Part shown: positions 45,019-57,020 of the stretch, one piece after another
How positions within the stretch are numbered: the stretch's first letter is position 1
Layout of the letters: each line of letters opens with the position of its first letter
NCBI GenBank assembly: GCA_038380435.1
Contig: JAWZYU010000007.1
Location: 85,202,334-85,266,333 of the forward strand
Direction: 5' to 3'
Origin: Ryuthela nishihirai
Taxonomy: Eukaryota; Arthropoda; Arachnida; Araneae; Heptathelidae
DNA: 64,000 bases
Notes under the pieces: model-generated
Told to the model about the DNA's origin: nothing
Database searches by the model: none
Seen by the model: the letters and a program-made list of their open reading frames with translations, nothing else
Translations under genes and position numbers: made by a program

Positions 45019-45830
45019 GGATCTAAAATGGAATTCTTTTATTCCGGGAAGTCTCGTGAAAGGCTGAAAAGGAAGAAGGGATGGGGAGAGAAAGTCCAAA
45101 ATGCCATTTTCAAATTTCGGAAAGGAGAGTCTGAAACGAATTTTTTTAATATCGGAGAGGGCGGATTAAAAGTGCTATTTTATTATTTTTCAATCGTTTT
45201 CTTTCCGTTATATTTTAGGAGAGGTGCTGCAAACTGATATTTTATTATTGTTGGAGAAGATGCTACTTCATTATTTTCGCTTAGAGGGCAGAAAAAGACC
45301 GTTCTAATATATTTGAAGAGGGAAGTTCAATACACTTTTTTTATATTCAAAAAGAGCTTGCAAATTGTCACTTTGCTATTTCTGGAGAGTGTGAAAAATA
45401 TTATTTTTGTTACTTTCAGGGAGAAGTGTAAAATGGCATTTTTTTCAATTTTAGAAAAGTGCGATATATCTTTTTTTTTTATTCCGGAAGATTATTCTTT
45501 TCTTAAATGGTTATTTTCTGTTTTTTTTTTTTTTGGGGGGGGGGGGGTAAGCACAAAAGGACTTTTTTTCTATTTTTGAGGATGGGACACAAAATGCTAT
45601 TTTATAATTTTTTCGGAGAGATTCGAAAACCTCATTTCATTGTTTTAGGAATTGTGGAAGAGAAGAAGTTTTTAAATTATTTTTCAGGAAAGGACCGAAG
45701 AGTGCAATTTTGTTATTTTTGTGGAGTCGACCTAAAATTGATTTATGATTTTAAGCTTAGGCAGAGGCAAACACAATTTTACACATTTAGAGTGTCAAAA
45801 AAGGCAAATGGAGTACTCTTAACGTTTTTC
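45019..45830. repeat. diverged 36-bp (12-codon) tandem repeat
   Basis: Aligning at 36-base steps shows a common pattern: a purine-rich GAGAG-T-GAAAA part followed by a T-rich part ending TTTC(A/G)GGA. The clearest adjacent units are 45093-45200 (AAGTCCAAAATGCCATTTTC, AGTCTGAAACGAATTTTTTT, GATTAAAAGTGCTATTTTAT), 45390-45470 and 45620-45770. There are about 20 units. Because 36 is a multiple of three, plus frames stay open for 78-165 codons (45001-45237, 45313-45579, 45507-46004), giving 12-residue quasi-repeats such as CKMAFFSILEK. A G-run at 45535-45547 interrupts. No known protein is recognised; repeat-driven open frames are more likely than a gene. Confidence 0.65.
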
Positions 45831-46889
45831 AAAGTTACAAAAATGGGGCATGTGCCACTTTCATCCTTTTCTATCGTCTTTTGTCGTTCTCTAATGCACG
45901 AGGCGATTGATTGGCATGTCGCCAAATGTTGCACATCAGCTGAGTATTTCAAACTCTGCACCTGTAGACTTTTTACTCTTGCGGAGTCTCGCACATCACC
46001 ATAGCAACAAAGCTCCCCATTCATATCCAATACCGTCTTGAAAACGCTGTCAAATAAAAGGGATTTATGCCCTACTGTCAACTCCTATATATTATGGCAA
46101 GTATCTACGAACCCTACTCTCATTAATAATGAAGTCTCTTTTCCAAGGCGAAATACATTTTACTTCCGTTAAATATTTAGAAACAGCGTGAAGGAAAAAT
46201 CCAACTTAACGGCTTCCTTTGCTTAGGGATAACAACACGACTTCCCATGATGCAACACTTTGTGTCTTTAGAAGTTAATCTAATATCGATATTTGCATAA
46301 TATGCAAATGACTAGTTATCCTCATTAGTAATTTTATTAACCTGCCGTAATCTTATTATCCGAAGCATCAAATAGCTGCAGTTATAGCAGTCGTGCAAAG
46401 AATAATTTTCACCTTTTCCAAATAGAGAAAGTTTCCAAAGAATATTTTATCTTTCAATAAGAAAAGCGAAATGAATTAACTAACGTGTCTCATTTTATAA
46501 CGCGGCCTTACACATTCTAATTTAAATGCGAGAGAATGTAAAGCTTTCATTACGATAGTAAACGGAACAGAGCGAATGATATTAAAGAATAATTCTTTGC
46601 TGAAACTCATCTCCGCTTTTAAATTAAACGAAGCCGTTAGAGATGATTAAGGGAGATACCTAGCCACTCTGATGAAGATACTTTTATTACATTAACGTTC
46701 ACATTTTTATGGGGAAATTTTTTTCCCGTTTTCTTATTCTCTGCATGCTGTTTAATACAAAAACATAACTACCATCTTGAGAAAGGAATTCCACATTAAG
46801 GAAAGAAAAAAAAAGCTTAATGCTTCCAGAATCTTAGAAAACGAAATTTTTATTATAATATTATGGTTGATAAATGTTTTATATATTAC
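45831..46889. other. unique segment, candidate regulatory DNA
   Basis: Free of visible repeats, with many ATTA/TAAT cores. An inverted pair of octamer-type sites (ATTTGCAT 46291-46298, ATGCAAAT 46302-46309) lies in it. CACCATAGCAAC at 45997-46008 resembles an RFX X-box half. Function is inferred only from motif look. Confidence 0.35.
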
Positions 46890-47092
46890 TGTGGCCGGAG
46901 GGTGCGTGCTTCGTTACTGATCTAAGGGACCTGGGTTCGAGTCCAGTGTAAGGCATGGATGTGTGTGCTGTTTTTCTTCTGATGTTCCGCCATCCTCTCA
47001 TACATTCTATAACTGGCGTAAAACTGTCAGGCTCCTGTCAGACCTCTGTGGCAAGCAATTGTTTGAGGGGGTATTTATTTATTTATTATTTC
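46890..47092 (+). mobile_element. SINE2 copy
   Basis: The head is partly deleted (TGGCCGGAGGGTGCGTGC). The B box GGTTCGAGTCC, body and tail GAGGGGGTATTTATTTATTT are intact. Confidence 0.85.
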
Positions 47093-47682
47093 AAAAATAG
47101 TTAAGGGATAATGCATAAATTGCAAGATTCTTATGAAAAATGTCACTGAAGATAAGCTAAAAATTCTCACTTTAATAGCTAAAATTTAAATAGCTATGGT
47201 AGTTGGAATATTTAGCCTAAGTGCTAATCTTAAAAATTCATCAGAAAAGTTAATGCTTAAAAAAATCTGCTATTTTCAACTGTTTACTGTATTAAATGAT
47301 TTTTTTTGAAGTTGCTTCCAGATTCGGTTTTCGTCAACTTTTTTGATAAATTCTAAGATTGTGGCTCTCTATCAACTTCCTTAACGTTTAAATACTGAAA
47401 AATCTAGATTTAGATAGATTCTTTTCATTGGAACCAGTGACATGACGCGAAGTAATCGGTTTTGGAGTTTTAACCCTAGCCCCTTTCATGGTTCGAATAA
47501 CGAATATTTTCTAAGGAAATATTCGATAATCAGAGACTCAGAGACAGCAGGTGCAATCCCTACTGATCTCAAACATGTCAACCCCAATTAACCTCAAACA
47601 TGTCAGCTCCACATTAATTTGAAATACCAACATCGTATTAATCTTAAACATGTTAATCTTCATTAATCTTAAACGTCATTGA
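47093..47682. other. spacer
   Basis: 47100-47420 may be a heavily decayed relative of the long-TIR MITE (TAAGCTAAAAATTCTCACTT; CAACTTCCTTAACG). At 47560-47675 CCCCAATTAACCTCAAACATG recurs imperfectly as a 35-bp direct repeat. Confidence 0.35.
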
Positions 47683-48066
47683 GGGCGGGGGTGGCTCAGT
47701 CGGTAGCGCGCCAGACTCGTAATCTGTAGTTCTCAGGTTCGAGTCCCAGCTGGGTCAGCGTTGAGATTTATCTCCGCAAAATTCCCCGCCCTGCCCACGG
47801 TCAGTAGGGGACATCGATGGGCTTGGAAAGGCCGCCGTCCGTCGGATGGGACGTTAAGCCGTGGTTCCGTGTGCGGAAGAGACATACCCTGTGCACGTTA
47901 AAGAACACGCTGGATGGCCTTGACGGGAGGCTACCATCTGTCTCCCAACAGCTGTTCCAGTGGGTCTCCTCCCCCAACCTTCTCTGAGCCTTCGGGGTCC
48001 ATGTGACCTGGCCATTTAGCCCATGGTGTGCAAAAAAGTGCCGCTCAGAGGTAAAACAACCCAACC
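47683..48066 (+). mobile_element. SINE1 copy
   Basis: A full-length copy with intact A box and B box (GGTTCGAGTCCC). The anticodon arm here reads CAGACTCGTAATCTG. No target duplication recognised. Confidence 0.92.
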
Positions 48067-48369
48067 TTTCAAAAGAGATATTCTCTTTTGGAAGGGAACG
48101 GTGCTGCCAGTTCAGTATGGCCTATTGATCTGGTCATCTATGTCCACTTTTTTTTTTCAACTCTGCTTAGGAGTGGTCAACTTTACAGGGTCCTGGTGCT
48201 GACCATTTATACCTACTAGACTGGACTTGTTTTTGGATTTGAGCTCGATTATGGATCCTGGATTTGCTGCACTGGTGGGCCTCTGTTGAGGGAGAATCTG
48301 TCGCTGTGTTTTCAGTTTGCTTCTGGGTTGCCAGTCCTAAGTGAACAGAAGCATGGGATACTTTATATC

Positions 48370-51240
48370 AGTTTGTGGATAATCCTAATCAGAGGTCATC
48401 GCAGGTACCTGAACCTCACTTAGCTAGATGGACATCGTCAATCCTAAACTGGAGTAATGTGTCTCAGGCAGGCCATATGGCTCTTGAAAAAGTTCACTTG
48501 AAAAGGTGGTGCCTGAAGTTCCTACCAGCATTGGTCACTTCAGCCTTTAGCGGAGGAGGGACAGGTCTTTGCCTCATGCCTGCATTCAGGGAACTGTTTG
48601 ATATTGTTGGCCCTACCTATCACAATAAACCTAGTTTCTTTAAAAATCCTACTAATCATTTTCTCTCTGCAGGAACGTGGAACGTGAAGCATTACATAGA
48701 GATTATTCTCTTGATGTCCTCATGCAGGAATTCCAGCGCTATAACCTGTATATTCTAAGCTTGCAAGAGACCAGATGGTCAGGTAAAGGTGAGATACTTA
48801 AAAATAACTTTAAATTTCTCTTTTCAGAGAGGGAGGATGGAAAGCATCTTCAAGGTCTAGGATTACTTCTCAGCAGACATACCAGTGATGCTCTTCTAGA
48901 ATATGACTGCATTAATAAAAGATTTCTTAGAGCAAAATTTGAAACAAAAATGAAAGACTTGAATGTCATCTGTTGTTATGCCCCCATAGAGGACTCTGAT
49001 GAGAACGAGAAGGATACGTTTTACAGCCAGCTTCAGGATATTTTGAATTCTGTGAAGAAAGGAGATATTAATCTTGTGTTAGGTGACTTCAATGCTGAAG
49101 TTGGTACTGACTCTGACCTTTGGGCAGCAGTTTTAGGTTCCTTTGGCATTGGTAGTTTCAATGGCAATGGGGAACCTATCCTACAGGTAAGTAAACTTAA
49201 CAAAGCATACCATTATAGGCTACTTAGTCATTATAACAATCGTGGTTTGCTTAATGCTCAAGTTGAGAAAGAATGGGATCAGTTTAAACAGGCTTTTCTT
49301 GAAACCAACAATACTCTTTTGGGTAAAAAGGAACAGAGGAAACAAAATTATTTGAGTGATAAGGCTATGGAACTTATTTCTGAAAGAAGGAAGTGCAGGA
49401 TTAATATGAATCAACACCCTACTAGTTCTAACAGAAGGCATTACAACGAGCTTAATATACATGTAAAAGATCAGTTAACAGCTGATAAGAATCTTTGACT
49501 TGATAGCTTGGCTGACAAAACAGAGGAAGCAGTAAGACAGCACAACAGCAGGGGGTTGTACCAGATTCTTAATGTTTTATATCGGAAGAAACAGCCAGGC
49601 ACACAGGGATTAAGGGATAAACGTGGCAAAGTGGTTGAAGGTGAAGATTCTGTGATGGCTAGGTGGGCTGAGCATTTCAGAGAAGTTCTAAATAATGTGA
49701 TTATTTCTACTCCCATTGTTTGTAATGAGGATAGATGCATTACTGGCTTTAATGATGGCCGTATATCACATTCCGAAGTCGCATTGGCTATCTCGAAATT
49801 AAAACTGCATAAATCCCCAGGGGTGGACGAAATCACCACTGAAATGCTTAGAGCTGGGAACATTTGTGTTGTCACATGGCTGATTGAAATTTTGAATATT
49901 TTTGTGATAAGGTGTTGTTCCTAAGTATTTTACTAGAACTATCATTGTCCCAATTTTATAAAAAAAGGTGATCGCAGTTCTTGTGATAATTATAGGGGAA
50001 TTAGTTTACTTTCTGTTCTAGGTAATGTTCTTTGCATGATTATACTTAATGGAATTAAGAATTTGGTGAATGGACAACTGCGTGATGAACAGTGTGTATT
50101 CAGAAGTGGTAGGGGATGTATTGATCAAATATTTTCACTTAAGCAGATTCTTGAGAAATGTTTAGAGTTTCAGAAACCTGTGGTTGCTAGATTTATTTTT
50201 TTCAAAAAGGCTTTTGACTCTGTTGATCGACATAATTTGTGGTTGATTATTACATATGGAATACCTGAAAAGTTAGTTAGTGTAATGAGAGCTCTCTATA
50301 ATAACACTGAGTCGTGTGTGAGAGTTGGTACGTCTTGCAGCAATTGGTTTAGTATTGCTAGTGGAGTTAGACAATGGTGCATTTTGTCTCCTTTTCTCTT
50401 TAGTTGTTGATTATGAAATGCGAAATTATTTGCAAGGGAAAAATTTTGGCCTTAAATAGTTTTATATATTTAAATAGTGTTATTTTAAAATTTCTGATTT
50501 AGATTATGCAGATGATTTGGCCCTGTTGGCTACTGATGTTGATGAGATGAATTCGTTCATTAGGGCTGTTGATGAGACTGCTAATAGAGTAGTTTTTGTG
50601 ATAAACAGAGAAAAAACTAAAGTGATGAAAATTGGTCAGGCAGATGGATGCTTCAGTTGCTTTGAATGGCTGTACTATTGAGCAAGTGTATCAGTTTAAT
50701 TATCTTGGGAGCTATGTAACAGATACTGGTGATGTGCGGCATGAGATAAATAGAAGAATAGGGATTGCCACTGGGACGTTTAAGAATCCATGTAGAGTAT
50801 GGAAAAATAGGCGTATACACCTAAAGACTAAAATTAGACTGTATAATAGTTTGGTTCTTTCTAGGGTTAGTTATGGTAGTGAAACATGGACCCATTGCAA
50901 GCAGGATAACCAGAAACTTGATGCCTTTTATTCTAGATGCTTATGCAGTATCTTGGGCATTAGGTGGAGTCATCAACCTCCTTTGAGCAGCATATTATGC
51001 AGAGAGAGACTGCGTTGGTTTGACCATGTTGCTCGTATGCATAGCTGCAGATTGGCAAAAGGTTATGAACAGTGTACATAAGGGTATCAGAAAAAAGGAG
51101 GAGACCTTGGATGCGATGGGCAGACAATGTCAAACAGGACCTTGCTAGAATTGGCCTAGAGACACGTCTGGAGAGGAAAATTACACAATCTGGTTATAGT
51201 TCCTTACCCACGGCTGCATGAAGATTTTGTATGTAGGGCC
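48370..51240 (+). mobile_element. RTE-like non-LTR retrotransposon relic
   Basis: An endonuclease plus reverse transcriptase element, with the ORF2-type coding from about 48674 to 51220 in at least six fragments. The upstream 48370-48680 frame may be leader or ORF1 and has no motif. The end at about 51240 runs into a CATATATATATA repeat. The clade is inferred from the endonuclease opening (GTWNV...LQETRWSG) and the CYAPIEDSDENEKDTFY segment. Confidence 0.8.
48674..51220 (+). pseudogene. RTE-like endonuclease/reverse transcriptase relic
   Basis: The APE-type endonuclease starts at GTWNV (48674), shifts frame, and continues YNLYILSLQETRWSGKG, VICCYAPIEDSDENEKDTFY and LVLGDFNAEVG (to about 49110). 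A deletion then removes the rest of the endonuclease, since the H/SDH motif is not found. The linker (49190-49870) ends HKSPGVDEITTEML. The reverse transcriptase has CDNYRGISLLSVLGN (about 49980), FIFFKKAFDSVDR (50192-50230), SGVRQWCILSPFLFS and YADDLALLA (YADD at 50505-50516). In motif A the catalytic Asp is replaced by Phe (codon 50198-50200). The C-terminal YQFNYLGSYVTDTGD, YGSETWT and LRWFDHVARM follow to about 51080, then a shifted RRPWMRWADNVKQDL. Confidence 0.85.
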
Positions 51241-51539
51241 CATATATATATAAATATGGTAATTATTTTTATATATGTATATATGGTAAATTTTATCATA
51301 TGCCACTGATAAAAATTACGTCTCGACTTCTAAGTTGAGCTGATTCCACTTCTTTGAACGGAAATGGTAATCAGTATCGTCCCTACATCAGTCAGCAAAC
51401 TTCAATAATTCATAAACAACGGATTATTTGTCCTCTCGTCAGTTTTCAGGAGACAGATGAAAGTTTTGCATTTAAGTGATTGTCGTGTCCGCCGCAATTG
51501 GCTATTTTTTTAGCTCTGCATGATATTTAACCTTTAGAT

Positions 51540-51735
51540 TAGGGATTCTCAACGTAGGGTACGCGGTAAAAGTTTTTGGGGTACGTCATGAGAGCTCAAA
51601 ATTCGCTAGATACGTGTTTTATTTGATTCCAATTGTTTTACTATAACTATAGTTTTATCTATCTATACAAGGGATATATCAGTTACATACACATTTCCAG
51701 GGGGTACGTGAAGCATAAAAGGTTGAGAACCACTG
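51540..51735. mobile_element. hAT-type MITE
   Basis: The ends GGATTCTCAACGTAGGGTAC and GGGGGTACGTG...GGTTGAGAACCACTG are inverted copies. The flanks CTTTAGAT (51532-51539) and TTTTAGAT (51736-51743) match at 7 of 8. The CAGTGGTTCTCAACC end is a common hAT terminus; the left end is decayed. Confidence 0.72.
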
Positions 51736-51887
51736 TTTTAGATGAATCCACGAGTTCAATGGATTTTACGCCCGTGCTTCGCTGTTCTCGCTGAGTATAA
51801 GCAAATCTCCGTTGTACTAATTAGAAGTTGACACTAGCATTTATTGCTATTTGCAATTATATATACAGACTATGGGAATACTTCTGA

Positions 51888-51940
51888 CAGGGGCGAAGCT
51901 ACGGACGGATGAGGGGAGAATCCCTCCACAAAGTATATCG
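51888..51940. mobile_element. possible hAT end, half only
   Basis: CAGGGGCGAAGCTACGGACG looks like a hAT terminus. The other end was not found; a SINE1 copy begins just after it. Confidence 0.35.
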
Positions 51941-52272
51941 GAGTACCGCGCCAGGCTCGCAAGCTGCAGTTCCCAGGTTCGAGTCCCAGCTGGGTCAGTG
52001 TTGATATTTATCTCCGCAAAACACCCCGCCCCGCCCACAGTCAGTAGGGGACACCAATGGGCTTGGAAAGGCCGCCGTCCGTCGGATGGACGTAAAGCCG
52101 TGGCTCCGTGTGCGGAAGAGCCATACCCTGTTCACGTTAAAGAACACGCTTGGTAGCATTGAAGGGAGGTACCATCTGTCTACCAACAGCTGTTCCAGTG
52201 GGTCCCCTCTCCCAACCTTCTCTGAGCTTTCGGGGTCCTTGCGACCTGTCCATTTAGCGACCAACCCAACCC
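51941..52272 (+). mobile_element. SINE1 copy, head truncated
   Basis: It begins within the tRNA-like head at ACCGCGCCAGGCTCG, so the A box is missing. The B box, body and tail (to CCAACCCAACCC) are present, with a deletion near the end. Confidence 0.85.
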
Positions 52273-53077
52273 TAAAGTAGGATTAATGGTGCTCAGTGGT
52301 ATCTTATTCATGCAACATTTAATCACTAGGTTACAAAAGGGATTCGTTCTCTTTCCTACTAAGTAACCGCTTAACCTTGCTGTTGCGTTCGGGTCTATTT
52401 GACCAGGAAATTTTTTCATTTGTTGACCTTTTATCAGTAGAGACGTTTGTTATCATATTATGTGACTTTTATTATTACTACCGAATCATTGCTTCTGTAG
52501 GATATTTTATATTTATTTCTATTTTTTTTCTACTTGCTTTCATTGGGGTTTTTAATATTATGCTCGGGGTCAGTACGATCCGATACTTCACAGACATCGA
52601 TAATATACCAAATTTTTAACACTTCTTTTTGTCAAAATATCTTTTCGTATGTTAAATTCCATTGCGTATTATTTTAACCAAAGTAATATAATTCTTTAGT
52701 CAGTTGTACTTTTGAACGTTCTTATGCAGAGTTTTTCTAGTGAAACAACCGCATGAAAGCCTGCGCACGTCTCAACCTGCACAGAGAGTGAAATTCAGAG
52801 CAGTTAGTTCTTTAAAAACATTATGGCATCGCCATTTCTTTGGAAATGATGACAGTTGTAAAAAATGATTACATGAAACGCCATTTTGGAGTATAGGTTC
52901 TTATTCATTGGTAAAACAAGTTCATTGAAACATATGGTGATTGAGACAGAGACCATAAAACTGTAAATGGGTCAAAGTTCGTTTGCAAAATGGAAAAAAA
53001 ATATATATATCATAAAGAATTTTTTTTTAGATTAGAGAAATTGCTTTTTTTTGCTACACAGTATAAATAAATGTACT
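52273..53077. other. AT-rich spacer
   Basis: No recognisable gene. The 80-codon plus frame at 52377-52619 is hydrophobic by base composition and is not convincing. Confidence 0.35.
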
Positions 53078-53265
53078 GGGGTTGGTTCAGTTGATATCAA
53101 ACCAGACTCGTATTTCTATGTTCAGAGGATCGAGTTCCAAAGTGATCGTTGATAATTTCTTTCCTTAATTATTGTTGCTCCTTCGTTGAGAAATGGAACG
53201 CCAATGCACTAAGGCCGTCGTCCCTCGGATATAATATTAAGCCATTGGCCATTTAAAGATCGCAA
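53078..53265 (+). mobile_element. SINE1-related relic, very old
   Basis: GGGTTGGTTCAGTTGATATC and CCAGACTCGTATTTCTATG match the SINE1 head with many changes, then ACTAAGGCCGTCGTCCCTCG and ATTAAGCCATTGG match the body. The 3' half is missing. Confidence 0.6.
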
Positions 53266-54396
53266 TCAAAGCCAATTAAATCTTTCTTCTCCACCAATAA
53301 TTGCTTTGTATTAAAGACATTTGTGTGTCAAAAATCGATGTGATTTCTTGTGGAGACCTTTAACATCGCTATAATTCAAAGACAGAAATTTGTTCACCCA
53401 ATATTCCTCTACCATCCTTCCTAGTAGGGCACTAGTTAGACTATGAGATTGCGCAGTTGAGGTTTCCGCTGTTCTCATTCATAGATCATAGGATGACTGG
53501 CAGGTCGTTCACCTATGATATTATGAAATATGTCGAGTTAGTCTGATAGTCTCGGGCTAAGCCACTGCCTCCTACAAAAGACTTCTACGTCAATAATTGT
53601 GTCTTGTCTCTGCATCCAACCCAAGTCCACAGTAGCCTCAGCGAAACAAGCTAACCATTGCACTACCGGGCGTTTACCTCAGAAACACGTACAAATTGTG
53701 GGTTACGCTTCTCCAAAAGACGACTTCTTCACTGCTGCAGGAAACAGATCTCCTACCCTAAGGTCGTAATCTGATTTCACTGATGCATTTTGTCCTCAGA
53801 GGCTGTCGCCTTGACAACGGACGCATCCCTCCCACATACTCAGCCACATGCGCTATTGTTGCTTAACTGACAACCAGATATTTGTCTGTCAGAAGTTGAG
53901 GAACAGCGCAGACAAGCCCTGCAGGTCAACAAGAAACCAGACTCTAATTTCCAGTTGCCCGGACTAACCCATGTATTTACGGGTCACAATAAAAACGAAA
54001 TGTTAACCGCACCACTTGCTGGATGACAATGCCAGTTTCCAGATAGTTTTGTCATTGTGATTTAAATGTTAAGTTCTTGGAATAGCTGAGTAGGAATGGT
54101 AGATGCAGTAGGTGTTTATATAAGCACATCAAGAGCGTTGGTTTTTTTGAAGCATAAATGATAAAGCTTATTCAAATATCGCTCAAATGAGAAAATAACA
54201 CTGTACTATGGTTACATTTAGAAACTGAAATCAAGTTTGTATTTCTTCTTGGTACGAGTTTGCGTTTAAATGCAACGTAATCTAGGAAGATAAACAGAGC
54301 AGGCAACTGCCTCTAGGGGATTTTGGGAAAATATTTTTAAAATTATATTAAGAATAAATTGCAAGTTTGAAGTTTAAAATAAAGGTATTGAATATA
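53266..54396. other. unassigned, with a tRNA-like segment
   Basis: On the minus strand at about 53600-53675, CGGTAGTGCAATGGTTAGC with a GGGTTGGATGC some 40 bases on resembles a pol III A/B box pair, perhaps another old SINE head. Nothing else is recognised. Confidence 0.3.
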
Positions 54397-55575
54397 CACT
54401 GAAGTGCATTGAATTGGGATATCAACCTAGTATGGTGTTGGACCCTCTCTGGCCCTGATAACGATTGCCATACGACGAGGCAAGTCTTCTACAAGCTTGC
54501 GTAAATGTTCCACAGGTATGGCGACCCAGGCATCCTCCAGAACTGTCCACAATTCTCTCAATGTCGTCGCTGATAGGATATGGGCCCGAATACTCTGCTC
54601 GACGGTACCCCAAAGATTTTCAATGGGATTTAAATCTGGGCTTTTAGGTGGCCAATTCATTATTTCAAAGTCAGCAGAATGCACCTGCAGTAGCCAACCT
54701 GGACCTGTGAGATGAACAGTTGTCTTGCTAGTAGACGCCATCTCCAGTGGGATGCATGATGGCCATAAATGAGTGTAAATGGTCAGCCATGAGTTCTACG
54801 TACCAGGATGCATTGAGAGTCAACAGTACACGTACCAAAGGCCCCACAGACGTCAAACTGAAGACACCCCAGGCCATCACTGAGCCACCACCAGCTTCTA
54901 CTGTTCCGACCTAGCATACAGGATCCATGGCTTCATGGGGTTGGCGTCATACACTCAGTCTCCAATTGGCGTGATGAAGTTTAAATCGGGATTCATGACT
55001 CCAGGCTATCCGTTGCCAATTTTCGATGGTCCAGTTTCTATGTTCTTCAGCCCAGGCAAGGCATTGAGCCCAGTGTCGTGTCGTTAGAAATGGGACCCTT
55101 GTAGTTCGGCCGCTCCCGAAGCCGCGAAACGGTCCATGTACTTATTTCCCAGCTGGAACCCATGTTCAGATATAAGGTGATTTCAGATAATGTCTGTCCC
55201 CTATCGGTCTTACGATGCGGGCCAGACGGTGAAGCCCAGGATCATTCAAGGCTGGTTGTCCTTTGCAGTTTGTCTGGAAGCTTGTTTTTTTTGCCGGAAT
55301 TTTCATATTCCCCGGCACACTGTTGAAACTGTCGTACGGGAAAATCCAAGTTCAGTGACAATTTTGACATTCTCGGCCTCCTACGACCTGCCCTCTGTCA
55401 AATGCATCTAAATCCCGCGCCTTTCTCATTACGGTTCTCACGACGAATGCTCAGGGAAGCCGAAGCTGACAGCTATATATGACCAGAATTTCAGCCACGC
55501 ATGCGCGCAAATGTGGGATTTGCGGTACTGAATTTGGATAACGTCTTCTATCCCTAATTCAATGGCACTTCAGTG
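54397..55575 (-). mobile_element. Tc1-like transposon relic, 1.18 kb
   Basis: The ends CACTGAAGTGCATTGAATTG and its inverted partner CAATGGCACTTCAGTG lie next to TA (54395-54396, 55576-55577). It is shorter than the 1.5 kb Tc1 copy at 3.8 kb, so internal sequence is probably missing. This is a different family from that element. Confidence 0.85.
54427..55400 (-). pseudogene. Tc1-like transposase relic
   Basis: Only the C-terminal frame (54741-54427) is open: IMNWPPKSPDLNPIENLWGT carries the catalytic Glu, followed by IPVEHLRKLVEDLPRRMAIV and the usual Tc1 ending. Upstream to about 55400 the coding trace is broken by stops. The second catalytic Asp would fall just upstream of the open frame in disrupted sequence and is not clear. 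Confidence 0.75.
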
Positions 55576-55814
55576 TATATTGAATGCTAAATAAGAACAG
55601 AACGTTTCAAACTGAGTTTTTTTATTTTTTTTTTATAAAAAAGAGATAATAGAATCACGAGATAAATAAGAGATAATAAGATCAAGAAATTGCAATTAAA
55701 ATTAGTATTAAAAAATTATAAAATAATTCTTTATAAAAGTAACAGAAATTACAGAAAATTATAATTTTCATGTAGTGACATTCAAACCTAAGGTAACTAT
55801 GAATTGAATATTTC
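55576..55814. other. AT-rich spacer
   Basis: An imperfect GATAATA repeat at 55645-55680. No gene. Confidence 0.35.
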
Positions 55815-56182
55815 GAGATGGGCTCAGTCGTTAGCGCATCAGGCTCGTAATCTGCAGTTTCGAGGTTCAAATCCCACCTGGCCCAACGTTGTGATTTATC
55901 TCAGTAAAGCTCCCCACCCTGCCCTCGGTCAGAAGGGGACACCGATGGGCTTGAAAAGTCCGCCGTCCGTCGAATGGGACATAACGCAGTGACCCCGTGT
56001 GCGTAAGAGCCATACACTGAAGAATACGCTGGATGACCTTGATCGGAGCCTACCATCTGTCTCCCAAGAGCTATCTAGTGGGTCTCCTCCCCCAATCTTC
56101 CCTGAGCTCTCGGGGTCCTTGTGACCTGTCAGTTAACCTATTGTGTGCAAAAAAGAAAGTGCCGCTCAGAGGTAAAATAGTT
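55815..56182 (+). mobile_element. SINE1 copy, older subtype
   Basis: The A box GGGCTCAGTCGTTAGCGC is preserved and the body is diverged. The tail segment (AATCTTCCCTGAGCTCTCGG, then TGACCTGTCAGTTA) differs from the main copies but matches the fragment at 59200-59330. Confidence 0.85.
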
Positions 56183-56199
56183 CATACCTTTTGAATAGG

Positions 56200-56312
56200 C
56201 TGGTCTTCACATGCCATCCTCTCAGACCTTCTACTCTGGCATATAAACTGACAGGCTCCTGTCAGACCTCTGTGGCAAGCAGCTGCTTGAGGGGGTATTT
56301 ATTTTTATTTAT
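56200..56312 (+). mobile_element. SINE2 copy, 5'-truncated
   Basis: Only the 3' half is present, from CCATCCTCTCAGACCTTCTA to GAGGGGGTATTTATTTTTAT. Confidence 0.8.
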
Positions 56313-57020
56313 TTATTATTGTCCCTCGATATAATGTAATTTATTCTAAGAGTTATTTTAACTTCGATTTCAAAACAGAAGCTGTTATTTCCGCTTGGAC
56401 TTCGGTTCGTCTGTGAATATGCACTTTATTTTTTCAGATGAATGAAAAAATATTTTGGGACTGGATAGAAGTATTGCGATTTGAATTTTCCGAGTTTTTT
56501 AAATGTGTTAAATTTTACCGTTAGAGGCTTCTAACTTTCGAAAGTGGCGAAAAAAAAATAAAATTTTTATTCTTGCTAAAAATTTGAAATTTATATGGGA
56601 GAAAGGCATTTACAATAAGAGTACGCTTTCTCCTTTCTTTCCTAGAAGCGATGGGAAAATTCGACTTTATTGTTTTAAGAAAAACATTATTATTTTTTTT
56701 TCAAATTTTATACGTACTCATGAAATACTATCATTCACATTTCCTGAAGCTTTCATTACTTCGAATTTCCATTATTATAGGACAGAAAATTTATAAAATA
56801 TTTCTTTTGTGTTTGAAAGTGAGCGCCGTATATTTCCCAGAGCAAATTTAGACAGTTTTTCTTAAACAGGCTAATTGTTTTCGTTTTTTTTCCACTTTGT
56901 AGAGTGTAGATTTTCAACTATTTGATTCTAATAGATAAATGAGTCTGTCTCCTAACAGTTGTCCTACGCATGTCTGAGCCCTTTATGCCCTTATAACTTA
57001 CCATTTAGTCCATAGTGTGT
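56313..57020. other. AT-rich spacer
   Basis: The short plus frames at 56584-56851 lie in T-rich sequence and carry no motif. A short SINE1 tail-like trace occurs at 56942-57015 (GTCTCCTAACAGTTGTCC, TTAGTCCATAGTGTG). Confidence 0.35.

Noticed and set aside
48375..48758. 127-codon frame before the RTE-like endonuclease as a separate gene.
   Set aside because: Its 3' part runs into the endonuclease start (GTWNV) in a shifted register; the rest has no domain.
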